Shown here piece after piece: positions 10,561 through 22,323 of a DNA stretch of 64,000 bases. The notes under the pieces are model-generated. The model did no database searches, was not told the origin of the DNA, and worked only from the letters and a program-made list of their open reading frames with translations. The stretch is from NCBI RefSeq assembly GCF_029407905.1, contig NC_073627.1, positions 161,267,697 through 161,331,696 of the forward strand, given 5' to 3'. A program made the position numbers and the translations under genes. The DNA is from Bubalus kerabau. Its lineage: Eukaryota > Chordata > Mammalia > Artiodactyla > Bovidae. Numbering within the stretch: the stretch's first letter is position 1; each line of letters begins with the position of its first letter.

Positions 10561-12724
10561 CTTGATATTCTCAATTGCCAGCTTTGACTTATGAATTGTT
10601 GCCTCTCACATGTCAGCAACTCTTTTTTGTGTCCTTCACTGTAAAAAGCTTTAGAGATTTACAAGTGATTAGTCCCCTGAACCACAATGAGATTCTAGCT
10701 GTAAAACATACAGAGAAACTAGAAGGCAATTTTGGTAGCCTGAGCTTCCCTCAGAAATTGGGGTCTGAGATAAGGTCTTGAATGCAAGTACTTTGGGGGA
10801 GGGGTAATTCCAGGGAATAGGACAAGGAGTCTTCTTGATTTGGTCACTGCTATGGAGAATGGAGCTAGTTTATGCTGGAATCTTCTGAAGAGCAATGTAG
10901 AATGTGCCTCCAAATTGCTCACTGGAAGGAAAAACGATGAAGGCATTCATGTACCAGCTCCCTTCCTCCAGTGGTCAAGGATGGCCCCAGCATGTGCTTA
11001 GTCTCTGGCACTCCAGTTTGCCACCCAGTTCATACAAGTATCCCACACCACAGTGTCAGAGAAGACCTGGGGTACAAAACAGAAGGCATGCAGACAGGCA
11101 AAGCTGAGGTGCTCTAAGATTATATGTTTATTAAAGGAAGTTAGTTGTTACAACAATGGCTGGCTTAAAACATGGCTGAAGAAGACCAGACACAAGGCAT
11201 AGAAATTGTCCAATACAGTCATGCCTGTATAAGAAGGCTACTGTTAGGCAGTGAGACTGAAACTTAGAAGTGTGAGGTCCCAAGGCTGAGTACCCTTACT
11301 TATGCATTGAACTCTTTCCAGAGTTCTCAGAATTACTAGAAATATCATGAAGTTATGCTTCTTATACACTGTTACATTGGAAGTCTCTGTACAGTGTCAT
11401 CTTCTTTGCTTTTTATACTGTCGATTTCTTATTCCTATTCTCCTTTCTGTTCTTATTGACCATTGCTTTGTATTTTACCCAAGACCAATGAGAAGCTAAT
11501 CTATCTTCAAATCTATGGTACGCATTTAGCAAATGAATAAGATATGGAAATTAGAATTAGGATACCGGGCACCCCCTTGATAATTTTGGCATAAGTCTCC
11601 TCTCTGAAGGGAACCACTTCACTATCAAAGACCCCTAGAGACCATAAGACTATTGATGGTCTGGCACTAGGCTCCTTGGGTTCCTAGTGCATAAAGTAAG
11701 TGTTGGAGTGCTTAAAGTATTTTGAAGATCCATGGTCAATGATACTCGTGGAAGAACCAGCCACAACACATTCTGCCATATTTTTGGAAACTAGGCTTTG
11801 CTCCCCTTCTTCCCTGCTCCTAAAGATTTCTCAGAGATGATTCTACTTTGCCTGACTTAACATCATCACCACCATGCACTCTGAAAGTCAAGTTCCCATC
11901 CCATTCCTAAGAACTGCTTTCCCTTAGAATCAGCATGCATCTCTAATTTCACTGTTTGGACACTGTCTCTGAAGGAAGACCACTTTTCAAGGTCACTGAC
12001 TCTAATTGCATTTGACCTATAAGGCTGTTAGCTCTGTGCTAATCCTCTTGCCCTTAGTTTGATTGTCTCTTTATTCCCAGCAAGGCATGGACCTAGCGTT
12101 TGGAAGCATGTACCTTGATTCTTTGCTAGGAGATTTGTTGTTAAAGGAAATTGTGCCTTTGTCTATTGCTGTTGTGTGAAGGGGTTCAATATTTCATAGA
12201 AACAAAATGATTAGATTCACTTGTGCTTTCAAGGCACTACATATTCCTGTGCAGGAACTCATCAAGTTGAGTCTGATCGAAAATAATACAAAAGCAGAAA
12301 GGAATTATTCATCCCATCACCCTTCTTTTTGTAGTTCACATGAATACTCCATCTCTAATCCTACTCTTTAATCATATTAATCTTGACTCTATTTCTGTGG
12401 TAATTGGAAGAAAGTGGTACTAATACAGGCTTAACAAAGAGGGGGGATATTTTCACCCATATAGCTGAACAATTAAGGGGTTATTTGGCTTCAGATATGG
12501 TTTTATCCAATGTTCAATAAGAAGCAAATAGACATTTCTATCTTCATTTCTTGGCTTTGCTTCCACAACAGTAGATACATTTTCCACAGACCCTCACTCC
12601 CACCCAGCCCCTATTATATGACTGCATTTTCTTGTGGAGGAAAGACTGAAGACATTTCTTAGGATTCACAGTGAATTTTTTATCGTATTTCACTGAGTCT
12701 CATTAGCTTATGCATTTATTTTGG
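10561..12724. other. No supported gene
   Basis: Mixed-composition sequence with short open frames only (68-75 codons), none with a recognisable domain. I see no BovB, SINE or L1 similarity. Old unassigned repeats may be present. Confidence 0.45.
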
Positions 12725-13193
12725 ACTCTTATGGATTACACTATGTCCCCTTATAAATAATCATATGCTGAAGTCTTACCCCACTCAGGACCTGTGATGG
12801 TGACCCTGTTTGGAAACAAGGTCATTGCAAATGTAATTAGTTAAGATGAGGTCATATAGGAGGAAGGTGAGTCCCTAATCCTAAATGACTGGTGTCCTAT
12901 TTTCCTGTAAAGGAGAAATATGTAGACACAGAGGCACACAGGGAGGATGCCATGTGACAGCAGAGACTGGGATGATGCAGAAGAATCCAAGAAATGCCAA
13001 AGATTTCCATCAAAACACCAGAAGCCAACTGAGAGACATGGACCAGATTCTCCCTCACAGCTTCCAGAAGAAACTAACTCTGCTGCTGCCTTGATTTTGG
13101 AACTGTCAGACCGTAAGGCAATAACTTTCCATTGCTCAAGCCACTCAGTCTGTGGTACTTCGTTATGACAATATCAGGAAACTAATACATGGA
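12725..13193 (+). mobile_element. MLT1 (ERVL-MaLR) LTR
   Basis: The plus strand follows the MLT1 layout: 'ggattacactatgtcccc', 'gatggtgaccctgtttgg', 'gttaagatgaggtcata', 'gccatgtgacagcagagac', and an end in 'gaaactaatacatgg'. It is an ancient mammalian LTR with no internal genes. The short frames here do not represent proteins. Confidence 0.82.
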
Positions 13194-14769
13194 ACTATCA
13201 CCATGGTCAGCTGAAAGCAATACTCTAGCCAGGGTTTAGTCACTCACAGGCCCACTGTCCCAGGAATGGACCGACAGCACTGGAACAGACTGAGGGAAGG
13301 GGTGAGTCTCCTGGGGAAGTTAGAATTGGAGGATGAAAGGAAGTTGAGTAGAATGAACTCCAGCTGTCAACAGTATAGGTCCCTGTATTCTATCAATTTC
13401 AGGGGCATCAGAGTTCACTTCGCTATATATCCATGTGATAAATATTTGTACTCTTTCAGTCTTTCAGTTATTCCTGATATTTTCTCTTCTATATAAATCC
13501 AAACATTTATCAGGCCCCTGGAAACGTTGGGAATGTCCAGGATTTCCTCCTCAGGTTGAAGGCATCACTACAAAAAATGACAATGTAAAATCCTTGAAAA
13601 ACAATTACAATTATATCTCAGTAGTCAGAGTATTTATCAAAAAATGTTTATCTCAAAAGTATGAGATTTTACTACATTAATATACCAAAATAGTGAGATG
13701 AACATATATAGAAATTCTAACAAAAGCTAAACTTTGGAATAGTGTATTAAAAAAAAAGAAGCTTTCAGGTTGAGACAAATTCGACGGATTAATGATATGT
13801 GTGAAGCATGGAACTGTGCCTTAGAAGGGAGCTGAAGTCACTGCTTGTACTATTAATGTATATGTTAAGATAATAAAGGTTGAGCCATTGGTATATATAT
13901 TCATGAAATGGGCTATTAACATTCTGTTTGTTTTATATTTAACTCTGTAGGGTCTACTAATTTACAATTAAATTAAAAAATCCACTAGGACTAATGAGCT
14001 AATAATTGCAAAGAACTCTGAGCATGGATAAAAGGCACCAAGGGAGGACAAACTTCTATTCATGAAAATCAAAACATCTGAGACTTTAATTACATCCCTT
14101 GCTAGAACTGACTTGTAATCAGTTATGGGGACTAGCTCATTAATGATCTACTGTGAGATTCCTAACAACATATTGAAAGCCATTTCACTTATCAAATGTG
14201 AATATACTTGAGAGCAAGCATTTCCTGATAATTCTGTCTCACTACAGAAGGTTCCTTTTTTCATTCAAATCCAAAGGATTCTAATTACTTTTATTGTATA
14301 ACACACCTCTGCATTGTAAGAACTTTTGTTACTATTTTTAAATTGGGCAGTGAGTATATGCTTGAGGGATATAATTTCTAGGATGGGGAAAGGAAGAATA
14401 AATAAAAGAATTTCTTTAAGTTTCTGTGTAAAGATAGTTATGGATTAGGCTCAGTGAAAAATACTCAGATATTTAGTTCTCAGTGCTGGAATCCTGACTT
14501 TGCCCCAAAAAGCACGGAAGGAAGTGCAAACATTTCTCCACCTATAGTATTTGTCAATCAAATGTTTTGGAAAATATACAAAGAAGCTTCATATATACAT
14601 GGGTATATATAATATCTAACCTGAACACTTTTAAGCCTACTTAAAAATGAAAAGAATAGTATTAATATAATGAACACTTAAATTATTCACTTTGATTTCA
14701 GCATATGTATTGGATATTTTGACCTATCTTTATAAAAGTTTGAACCTAATATGTATTTGTTTATATTTA
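13194..14769. other. No recognised feature
   Basis: AT-rich sequence with scattered short A runs. No coding, RNA or repeat assignment can be supported. Confidence 0.5.
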
Positions 14770-14780
14770 TTATTTACATT

Positions 14781-15059
14781 GCTGCTGCTGCTGCTGCTAA
14801 GTCGCTTCAGTCATGTCCGACTCTGTGTGACCCCACAGACGGCAGCCCACCAGGCTCCCCCATCCCTGGGATTCTCCAGGCAAGAACACTGGAGAGGGTT
14901 GCCATTTCCTTCTCCAATGCAGGAAAGTGAAAAGTGAAAGTGAAGCTGCTCAGTCGTGTCCGACCCTTCACGACCCAATGGACTGCAGCCTACCAGGCTC
15001 CTCCGTCCATGGGGTTTTCCAGGCAAGAGTACTGGAGTGGGGTGCCATCGTCTTCTCTG
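14781..15059 (-). mobile_element. BOV-A2 SINE, full length
   Basis: A (GCT)6 start, which is the AGC tail on the minus strand, is followed by two A units joined by the TGAAAGTGAA linker. The TSD 'ttatttacatt' is at 14770-14780 and 15060-15070. Confidence 0.96.
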
Positions 15060-15070
15060 TTATTTACATT

Positions 15071-15941
15071 AGAAACCATTAATTAGTAATCTAGTGTTGG
15101 AAATTTAGATGGTAACTTATATCAGTTTATTCATCTATATATTCTAATACAATGAACCTGTATTATTTATACAGGTAAAATAAAACATCCTGGAAAACCA
15201 TTCTTACTGAGCTGCTTAGAAATAATCTCATTGGGATGTTATTGAAGTTTTGTAAATTTTATTTTATTTTTACCTGAATCTGTGTGTAGTATCAAAATTT
15301 GTGATCAGGTTAATTACAGATCCCTGAAAAAACAGTGAAAATTTAAGATTTGATATTTCTCATATACCAGGGCATTTGAGGAAGTCCAGGGCTGGTATCG
15401 TGGCCTCACAAATTCATAAAATACTCAGGTTGCTCCTATAGTTCTATCATCCTTATCTATATCCCATGTCTCATCATCTTAAGAAAGATACTCATGTTCT
15501 GTTATCAAGTCTTCATTTTGGTGAGGAAGATGGAAGACAGCATTTGCCAGTTAAGTTTACCCATTTAAAGGAGTAACTTTTTCTCATTTGTCTTTTTTAA
15601 AATCCCAACCCAATGACTTCTGATCATATCTCAATGTGTGGAACTAAGTCACTTGGCCATCTCAGGCAGAATGAAAAGTTAGGCCATACAGTATTTGTTA
15701 GGTACAGTGCCTCCTCTAAAAAATGTAAGTGTGAAACACAACATTTTACACACCACTAAAAAAGAAAAAAAATTTCTACCAATGACACTATGGCATGATT
15801 TTCTTTTCACTTAGAATATTAATTTGATAATTCATTTAAAGAATACTTTTAGATATTTTATACTTACAGTCATGCTGTTCTGTGCTCAGGACATTATGCA
15901 TGCATATATTTTTATTTAAATAGTAAATTATAACAATCTTT
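15071..15941. other. No recognised feature
   Basis: AT-rich unique-looking sequence with no supported gene. Confidence 0.5.
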
Positions 15942-15957
15942 TAAAAGACACTGTGAA

Positions 15958-16109
15958 CACATGTATACCTGTGGCAGATTCATTTTGATATTTGGCAAAT
16001 CTAATACAGTTATGTAAAGTTTAAAAATAAAATAAAATTAAAAAAATAAATAAATAAATAAAAAATAAATAAAAAAAAAAATAAAAATAAAAAAAAAAAA
16101 ATAAAAAAA
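15958..16109 (+). mobile_element. L1 3' end with A-rich tail
   Basis: About 75 bp of L1 3' UTR ('ttggcaaatctaatacag', the complement of the sequence at 1360 and 27230) precede a long impure A tail with AAATAAATAAAT units. A 16-bp TSD, 'taaaagacactgtgaa', lies at 15942-15957 and 16110-16125. It is a strongly 5'-truncated insertion. Confidence 0.93.
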
Positions 16110-16125
16110 TAAAAGACACTGTGAA

Positions 16126-17492
16126 AACCAAGTAAATTCAACATGATTGGTACCAACAATACATACAATTCACTGATTATGTTGATGTGACAACAAAGTA
16201 AGCAGCACTGACCAAATCACATAAGATCAGGTAATGACAATTCTGTCATGATGACTCTTGGTCAACATTAGTAGCAAGACATCAACAATGGCAAGAGTAC
16301 AGAACAAAAACAAATTGGTCTTGGAACCAGTCAGTATGGCACCCAAGAATTAACTGGGCTGATTTAGAATAGTCAGTGGTGTTTGCAGTATGACTATCTG
16401 AATCTGTGGCAGAAACTTTAACTTTAATTCAGATTCCTTTTACAAAGGAGGTAGTGGTGCTCTCTTCTAAATAACTCATTAAGAATTGAATGCAACTATT
16501 TTCAAAAGGCAAAAAAAAAAATCTGGAAATTAGTTAAAAGTGTTTTAGATTTCACAAGTAGAACTGAGGGGGAAAAAAAGCACAGTGGGTCATAGGCAGA
16601 GAAAGAACCATAAACCAGAGGGCAGAGTAAAAAAATGATATTTGTTCAATGTAACCTTGACAGAGAGAAAAGTTCTGGAGGTAAAGTGCACCAAGGCATT
16701 GAAATTGCATCCCTGAACACATTAGGGGCACATAATTAAGCTGAGTGTGAGGGGCAAGGATGCCAATAGGATGATAACTAGCTCCATCATCTGCTATGAA
16801 CTTGCATGCTCTCATCAGTGCAATTAAGATCACGTAATCCATCACCTAGCAGAGTATTTGGCATATAGTAGTACCCAAAATTATTTATTACATTGAGTCA
16901 TAAAATTAAAATTTTGTATTGGGATGAGGAGTTGAGAAATATCCCAGGATATTCCTGAGCATTATTTTTTAGCTGAGTAGGTGAAACAGAAATTCCTTTC
17001 AGAGATTTTTATTTTTTGGTGGTGGTGGTAGATGGTGATATTCAGGTTACTCTCTCACTCTGCAACCTGGGTGGGAATGAATAGGTAAGAATCAGACATG
17101 TCCATCAAAAGCAAGGAAGCTGACTTAAATGTTACATGCTGAAAGAATATCCTAGGTGTCTGTCTAGATTATAACACAACCTGAGATGTGCTGTCAGCAA
17201 AAAAAAAAAAAAAAAAAAAAAAGGATTCTGGATGTGTACTTGATGTCATTCAATCACATTTATATGCACCTGCTCTCTGTAGCTTCCTGAATTGAACACT
17301 GTGGGATGATAACAGACGTGAGATGATAACAGACGTGAGATGATAACTAGTAAAGTGAAAAGAGAGGCTTGGATTTGATGACTGAGTCTTTTGCCCCACC
17401 CTTTAGAGACACAAAATTAGTTTCCCTGCAGTTTTGACTCGAGCATACATAATTTACAAATCCACCAACATGGTTCTGGTGCTCAGCAATGT
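16126..17492. other. No gene; A run and a 17-bp tandem repeat
   Basis: A pure A run of about 25 bases sits at 17197-17222 with no recognisable retrocopy before it. A 17-bp unit, 'gatgataacagacgtga', is repeated 2.5 times at 17305-17347. Part of 16840-16890 resembles an old MIR/L2 3' tail. Confidence 0.45.
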
Positions 17493-17504
17493 TTAGCATC
17501 CTCT

Positions 17505-17761
17505 GCTGCTGCTAAGTCGCTTCAGTCGTGTCCGACTCTGTGTGACCCCGTAGACGGCAGCCCACCAGGCTCCCCTGTCCCTGGGATTCTCCAGGCAAGA
17601 ACACTGGAGTGGGCTGCCATTTCCTTCTCCAATGCGTGAAAGTGAAGTCACTCAGTTGTGTCCGACTCTGAGCGACCCCATAGACTGCAGCCTACCAGGC
17701 TCCTCCGTCCATGGGATCCTCCAGGCAAGAGTACTGGAGTGGGGCCGCCACTACCTTCTCC
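17505..17761 (-). mobile_element. BOV-A2 SINE, near full length
   Basis: A short GCT tract is followed by two A units. The TSD 'ttagcatcctct' lies at 17493-17504 and 17762-17773. The linker is shortened relative to the copy at 40047. Confidence 0.95.
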
Positions 17762-17773
17762 TTAGCATCCTCT

Positions 17774-19129
17774 AGATTGGATCATTTCTAAAGTCCTCTC
17801 TGACTTTCAAATTTCATACTTTAACACATTTATCATATATTTACTAGCTGTTGGAGGTTCTATTAGTTCTCATCTCTCCTTACAGTAACAGAAAACCACA
17901 AAACCTTCATAAAACTCAGGTAGGCTCGGGTTTATGAAATTCTAGAGCTAACTAAAGCCCCCAGAGACACAGAGTCTGAGAAATTCCCAGAAGTACGGGA
18001 GAAGAGCAAGAGTGTTCTGATCCTTTCCATTTATGTCTCTGACACTTTACCCTATAGTCTTTTGTAACCACAGAACTTTATCGCAATTACAGTGGTTTCT
18101 CTGCTATGGTATGAAAGGTGGTCTGGACATCACCAAACTATTTTCATGGAAGAACAAGACTGATGAACTAAAGACAGTATGTGAGGGGAAACTATTACAT
18201 TGCATAGACAGGAACACCATTTGGGGGTTGCTACCTGTAAGAAAAGAGTAGCACACCAAATGTTATGCTTTGAATATGCCAAATAATATATAATCATACC
18301 AAATAATATCCTAATTACACTGATCTTTTGACACTCAGTCCTCGGCCTGTTAGGAAATCTTGTACCTGATGAGGTACGGTGGTGGGTTTGTTCTCCACAT
18401 TAGGGAACTCGAGAAATCAATATATCTGCCTTTAAACAGAAGCAAAGACAGGGCTCCCTCTGTTGGTCTTCTGTTTAACTGGCCGGCACCACTTACAATA
18501 AAACATGGTTATTATTTCCAACTCTGGCACCTCCAACTTTGGAGGCTATGACTGCACAAGCCTCAGAGATTCATTAACATATCCAGCTGTGGCTATAATG
18601 AAAGTAATGAAAAGAGTTATGCACTTATGAGAAATTTCTCAATAAAAGTAATTCTAAATATACCACATAGTTTATTGATGCTCAAATGGGCCTATAAAGG
18701 TCCCATAAAAGGTCTTATAGTTCCTAAAGAATGAGTAGAAAATTGCCAAGAAAAGAATCAAAACATGGGATTCTGGCAGATTTAAATTTTCAGGTCGCAT
18801 ACAAACACAACACATGAGGAAACAGCAAGTTGTGAAAAATAATAGGAAGTACTTTTAGCAGACAGAGTAATAAAAATAAGCTTATGAAGGGTGTGACGGG
18901 TTGACTTTTTTCCTCTTCCTTCGGTATCTCTCCCCGCAGGAGGATTATGTTTCATATTCCATCAATATTTTCCTTATTCATGTCAGTTTCTTTGACCAAT
19001 GAGAGATCAAAAGTTGTGATTGTCACTTGTATTAAAATTTTAAAAATCAGTATACTATATATATTTTTTCTCTTTGTTGTATGTTGCATGTATGTATAAT
19101 TGCATTTGCTCCTTCTGTCTGGTTCCCAG
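17774..19129. other. No supported gene
   Basis: Open frames at 18033-18251 and 18360-18551 contain no domain I know. The second overlaps sequence with an 'aataaa' at 18498-18503 and might be an old LTR, but I cannot confirm it. Confidence 0.35.
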
Positions 19130-19241
19130 AATGAAAAGAATTTGGAACAGAGCTGCAGTGAATCTGCTAAAGGCATAGTTCTAGACGTTCTCATACAAAA
19201 ACACAAGGAAATATTTAGAGAAGAAGTCAGAATATACATGA
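19130..19241 (+). CDS. Possible internal coding exon of an unidentified gene
   Basis: A strong acceptor-like tract (ttgctccttctgtctggttcccag, 19106-19129) precedes 112 bases open in one frame only, followed by a donor-like GTGAGT at 19242-19247. The 37 complete codons encode a helix-like peptide containing IVLDVLIQKHKEIFREEV (about residues 16-33). No repeat family explains it. If spliced as drawn it starts in phase 0 and ends with one extra base. I do not recognise the protein. A stretch this short can be open by chance, so this is a candidate only. Confidence 0.3.
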
Positions 19242-19247
19242 GTGAGT

Positions 19248-21239
19248 AATATATTCTAATGCTTTACCAAACTCCTAACCACTCCATTACAATTATTAGT
19301 AAAGAACAATTCATTATTTGTTAACTATTGTAATTTGCTAATATTAAATAATCAAGATAGAGTCAGAGTAATTTTTATCTTTTTCTCAGAACTTTTTAAT
19401 TTTAATGCCAGAGGAAGCTCTGTGTCCTTAAAAATTTAGGTTGTGGTTATGATTATGCTTTTATGATTAACACTGTACAGCCTATAGCTGTGAGTGGGTA
19501 AGGAGGACAGTGAATATCTTATGCACCATACTTCTGTGTTCGTTTCTCCAGGTTCCTGATGGAAAACAATGCAATCTTTGTGCTGTTACATTTTCTCAAA
19601 ACTGATATATGAATATTAACACTGTCAGTCATTTAACAAAGAGATTAACAAACAATAGAGAAAAAAATTCATAAATACATATATATGTGGATAGATGTAG
19701 ATTTGGGAGTAATAGAAGATACCCAGGAACAGTTGTCTAGGCATTTCCAAAATTTGCAATGTTTAGCAGTTATGAACACCAGACCAAATATTTGAATATT
19801 GGCTGGCAGTTTTCAGTTTTTCTGAACATGGAGACATTGTGGTTTGGGAAAAGACATTATTCAAAAATTAAGAGAAAAGCATAGTCTAATTAAAGAGAAG
19901 AGTGGAAAGAAAAGTCTTTTCAACTCAGATTGATTGTCTAGTTTCATAAAGTCTTTAGATGTCTCCCTTCACCTTATTTAACTGGTCTTAAAAGCTAAAG
20001 GAAGTTTTTAGCTCAAATCAGAGCAATCTCAAAGGAAGTTTCTCAAATTGCAAAATGGGTTCTTAGAAATCAAGAAAATTTCTACTCTTTAGACTACATT
20101 CAGAAATGCAAAATCTAAACAAAACTTTTGCGCTGACTATAAAGGCATACTTAAGATCTTCAGAAAGAGCTTCTTATGCACTTTTCCTAAGCGTATCTTC
20201 TGATAATTGTAAGACATAAAATAATTCACATTTCTTCTCTTCTTAAGGCAGCCTAGTTTACTAGTTTCTCAATTTACCAGCTGAGAGATGACATATTGGA
20301 CACGTGTCTGAGAAAGATGACCAAACCTTATTTCTCTTAGAGACAGGGGTAATTCAATGTGGGGACTATTAGGAGCAGCTGAAATTATTTAGTCAACCGA
20401 TCTGATGTTTCTTGTTTGTTCTGTTTGCAACCTTTGGGGGCACAGGATTGAAAATAATTCCCAGTGAAGAGACTTAAGATAATTATAGGAAAGAGGTCAT
20501 GAGATAGCTACTACTCAAATTCATCAAGGAACTAAAAGAATTGCAAGAAACTTGCTGATAAAAACAAATATGTTCAGTAGAACAAAATGGTAGCAAAGCA
20601 GAGGACATCTCTGAAATTGGGACAAGAGAAATGATACCATTCCTAAAGAAAAAAGTAGAAATAAACTGGCAAAGGCAAGTTAGTATGACAAAAATCTGTG
20701 ATGAGCCTAGAGATCTCACTGGACAGATTCCTTCCAGTGAACAAATTAAAGTCATTATTTTAAAAAGCAGAGACTTTCACAGATTCAAATGCCTTCAGGA
20801 TTACTGTACTCCCAAGAACTGTCTATGCATGGCTGAATCTAGAAAATAGACTCTTTGAAACATATCTAAATCCTATGACAGGTGCTCTTCAAAAGAGAGA
20901 GAATGCTAAGGCTAGAGGGACAGAGTTACTCCAGGATGAAAAACATGCCCTGAAGAAAAGGACACATCCTTTTTTTTTTTCTCGAAACATTTTTAGTTTT
21001 TGGAAATTATCCTTGTGGATTAGTTTACATTCAGTTTTTTCATTTTAAGTTGTATGTGAGTTCAGAATAATTTATTACTCTATCTCCATCAGTAAATAAT
21101 AAAGATGAAGCCTATTTTCAGCTGCAATAAACAAGATTGCAAACAGCCAAAGTATACACCTAAACAGGGACTTGAGAATATGCACATCTTCAACTTTGTT
21201 TCCCAAAGAGATGGGTTTAATTAATAGTCTCACCCTTTT
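19248..21239. other. No supported gene
   Basis: AT-rich sequence. A frame at 20631-20849 (72 codons) has no recognised domain. I see no clear SINE or LINE. Confidence 0.4.
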
Positions 21240-21600
21240 CTCTACATTCTTAGGTTTGGGATTGCTTTCTTCTTTTTAAATAGTGTTTTATTATATTTTG
21301 CTACTAATTTATAGAATATATATTTGTGTGTGTATCCATTTATCCTTTACCAATTATATATACTATAAATGCTTTCTCCATGGGGGGGGGTTGCTAAATA
21401 CAGGTATTTTTACTAATGATACTTTTAAATGTATTTATGTTTGTCCTTTTTGAATTATTTAAGAAATCCTTCCATACTCTGAGGCCATGACGACAGTTTT
21501 CCATGTTTCCTTCCAAGTTTTATAACTTAATTTTGTACATTTTTTCCATCTGGAAAATATTATTTTATAGAGAGATTTTAAAATATATTTATGAGTAGTC
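21240..21600 (-). mobile_element. Old L1-like fragment
   Basis: The plus strand at 21440-21560 ('ttttgaattatttaagaaat', 'ccaagttttataactt', 'ttccatctgg') follows the usual layout of antisense L1, with heavy divergence. The limits are approximate. Confidence 0.35.
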
Positions 21601-21635
21601 ACTTTTCCCAGCACAAATTACTGAATTACTTGAAG

Positions 21636-21825
21636 TATTAGTCACTCAGTCATGTCTGACTGTTTGTGACCCCATGGACTGTAGCCCACCAGACTTCTCT
21701 TTCCATGGGATTCTCCAGGCAAGAATACTGGAGTAGGTTGCCAGGCTCTCCTCCAGGGATCCTTCTGACCCAGGGATTGAACCCACACCTCTTACAAGAC
21801 ATCTCCTGCATTCCCAGGCAGGTTC
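21636..21825 (-). mobile_element. Bov-tA SINE, partial head
   Basis: A minus-strand A unit (21640-21750) and a truncated tRNA-derived head. It is diverged and has no TSD that I can define. Confidence 0.85.
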
Positions 21826-22016
21826 AGAAAATGTAGTCTTTATTTCCCCACCATATAGAGAATTTGATAACAGCTTGCTTGGTATAGTACCAGTCAAGAA
21901 AGAAATAGTCTATTGCCCTTGCTCATTCTTGTCCTGTCTACTGGTCATGTCAGAAACCATGGTTAGAAATATGGGAGGGAAGGGATACAAATTAGGGAAC
22001 TAGAGGAGGAGTGGAG

Positions 22017-22308
22017 ATTAGTCCTGGGTGTTCACTGAAGGGACTGATGTTGAAGCTAAAACTTCAATACTTTGGCCACCTGATGCGGAGAGCTAACTCA
22101 TTTGAAAGACCCTGATGCTGGGAAAGATTGAGGGCAGGAGAAGAAGGGGACAACAGAGGATGAGATGGTTGGATGGCATCACCTACACAATGAACATGGA
22201 TTTGGGTGGACTCTGGGAGTTGGTGATGGACAGGGAGGCCCGGCGTGCTGCGGTTCATGGAGTCACAAAGAGTCGGACACGACTGAGCAACTGAACTGAA
22301 CTGAACTG
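22017..22308 (+). mobile_element. BovB 3' end fragment with 15-bp TSD
   Basis: The terminal part of BovB runs from the 'ggactgatgttgaagct' region to (CTGAA)n. A perfect TSD, 'agaggaggagtggag', lies at 22002-22016 and 22309-22323. The sequence is close to consensus, so it is fairly young. Confidence 0.95.
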
Positions 22309-22323
22309 AGAGGAGGAGTGGAG

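Noticed and set aside
10149..10587. Open frames of 99-115 codons as genes
   Set aside because: They run through an LTR-like sequence in different frames and have no recognised domain.
17197..17222. A25 run as the tail of a processed pseudogene
   Set aside because: No gene-like sequence precedes it and no flanking direct repeat was found.
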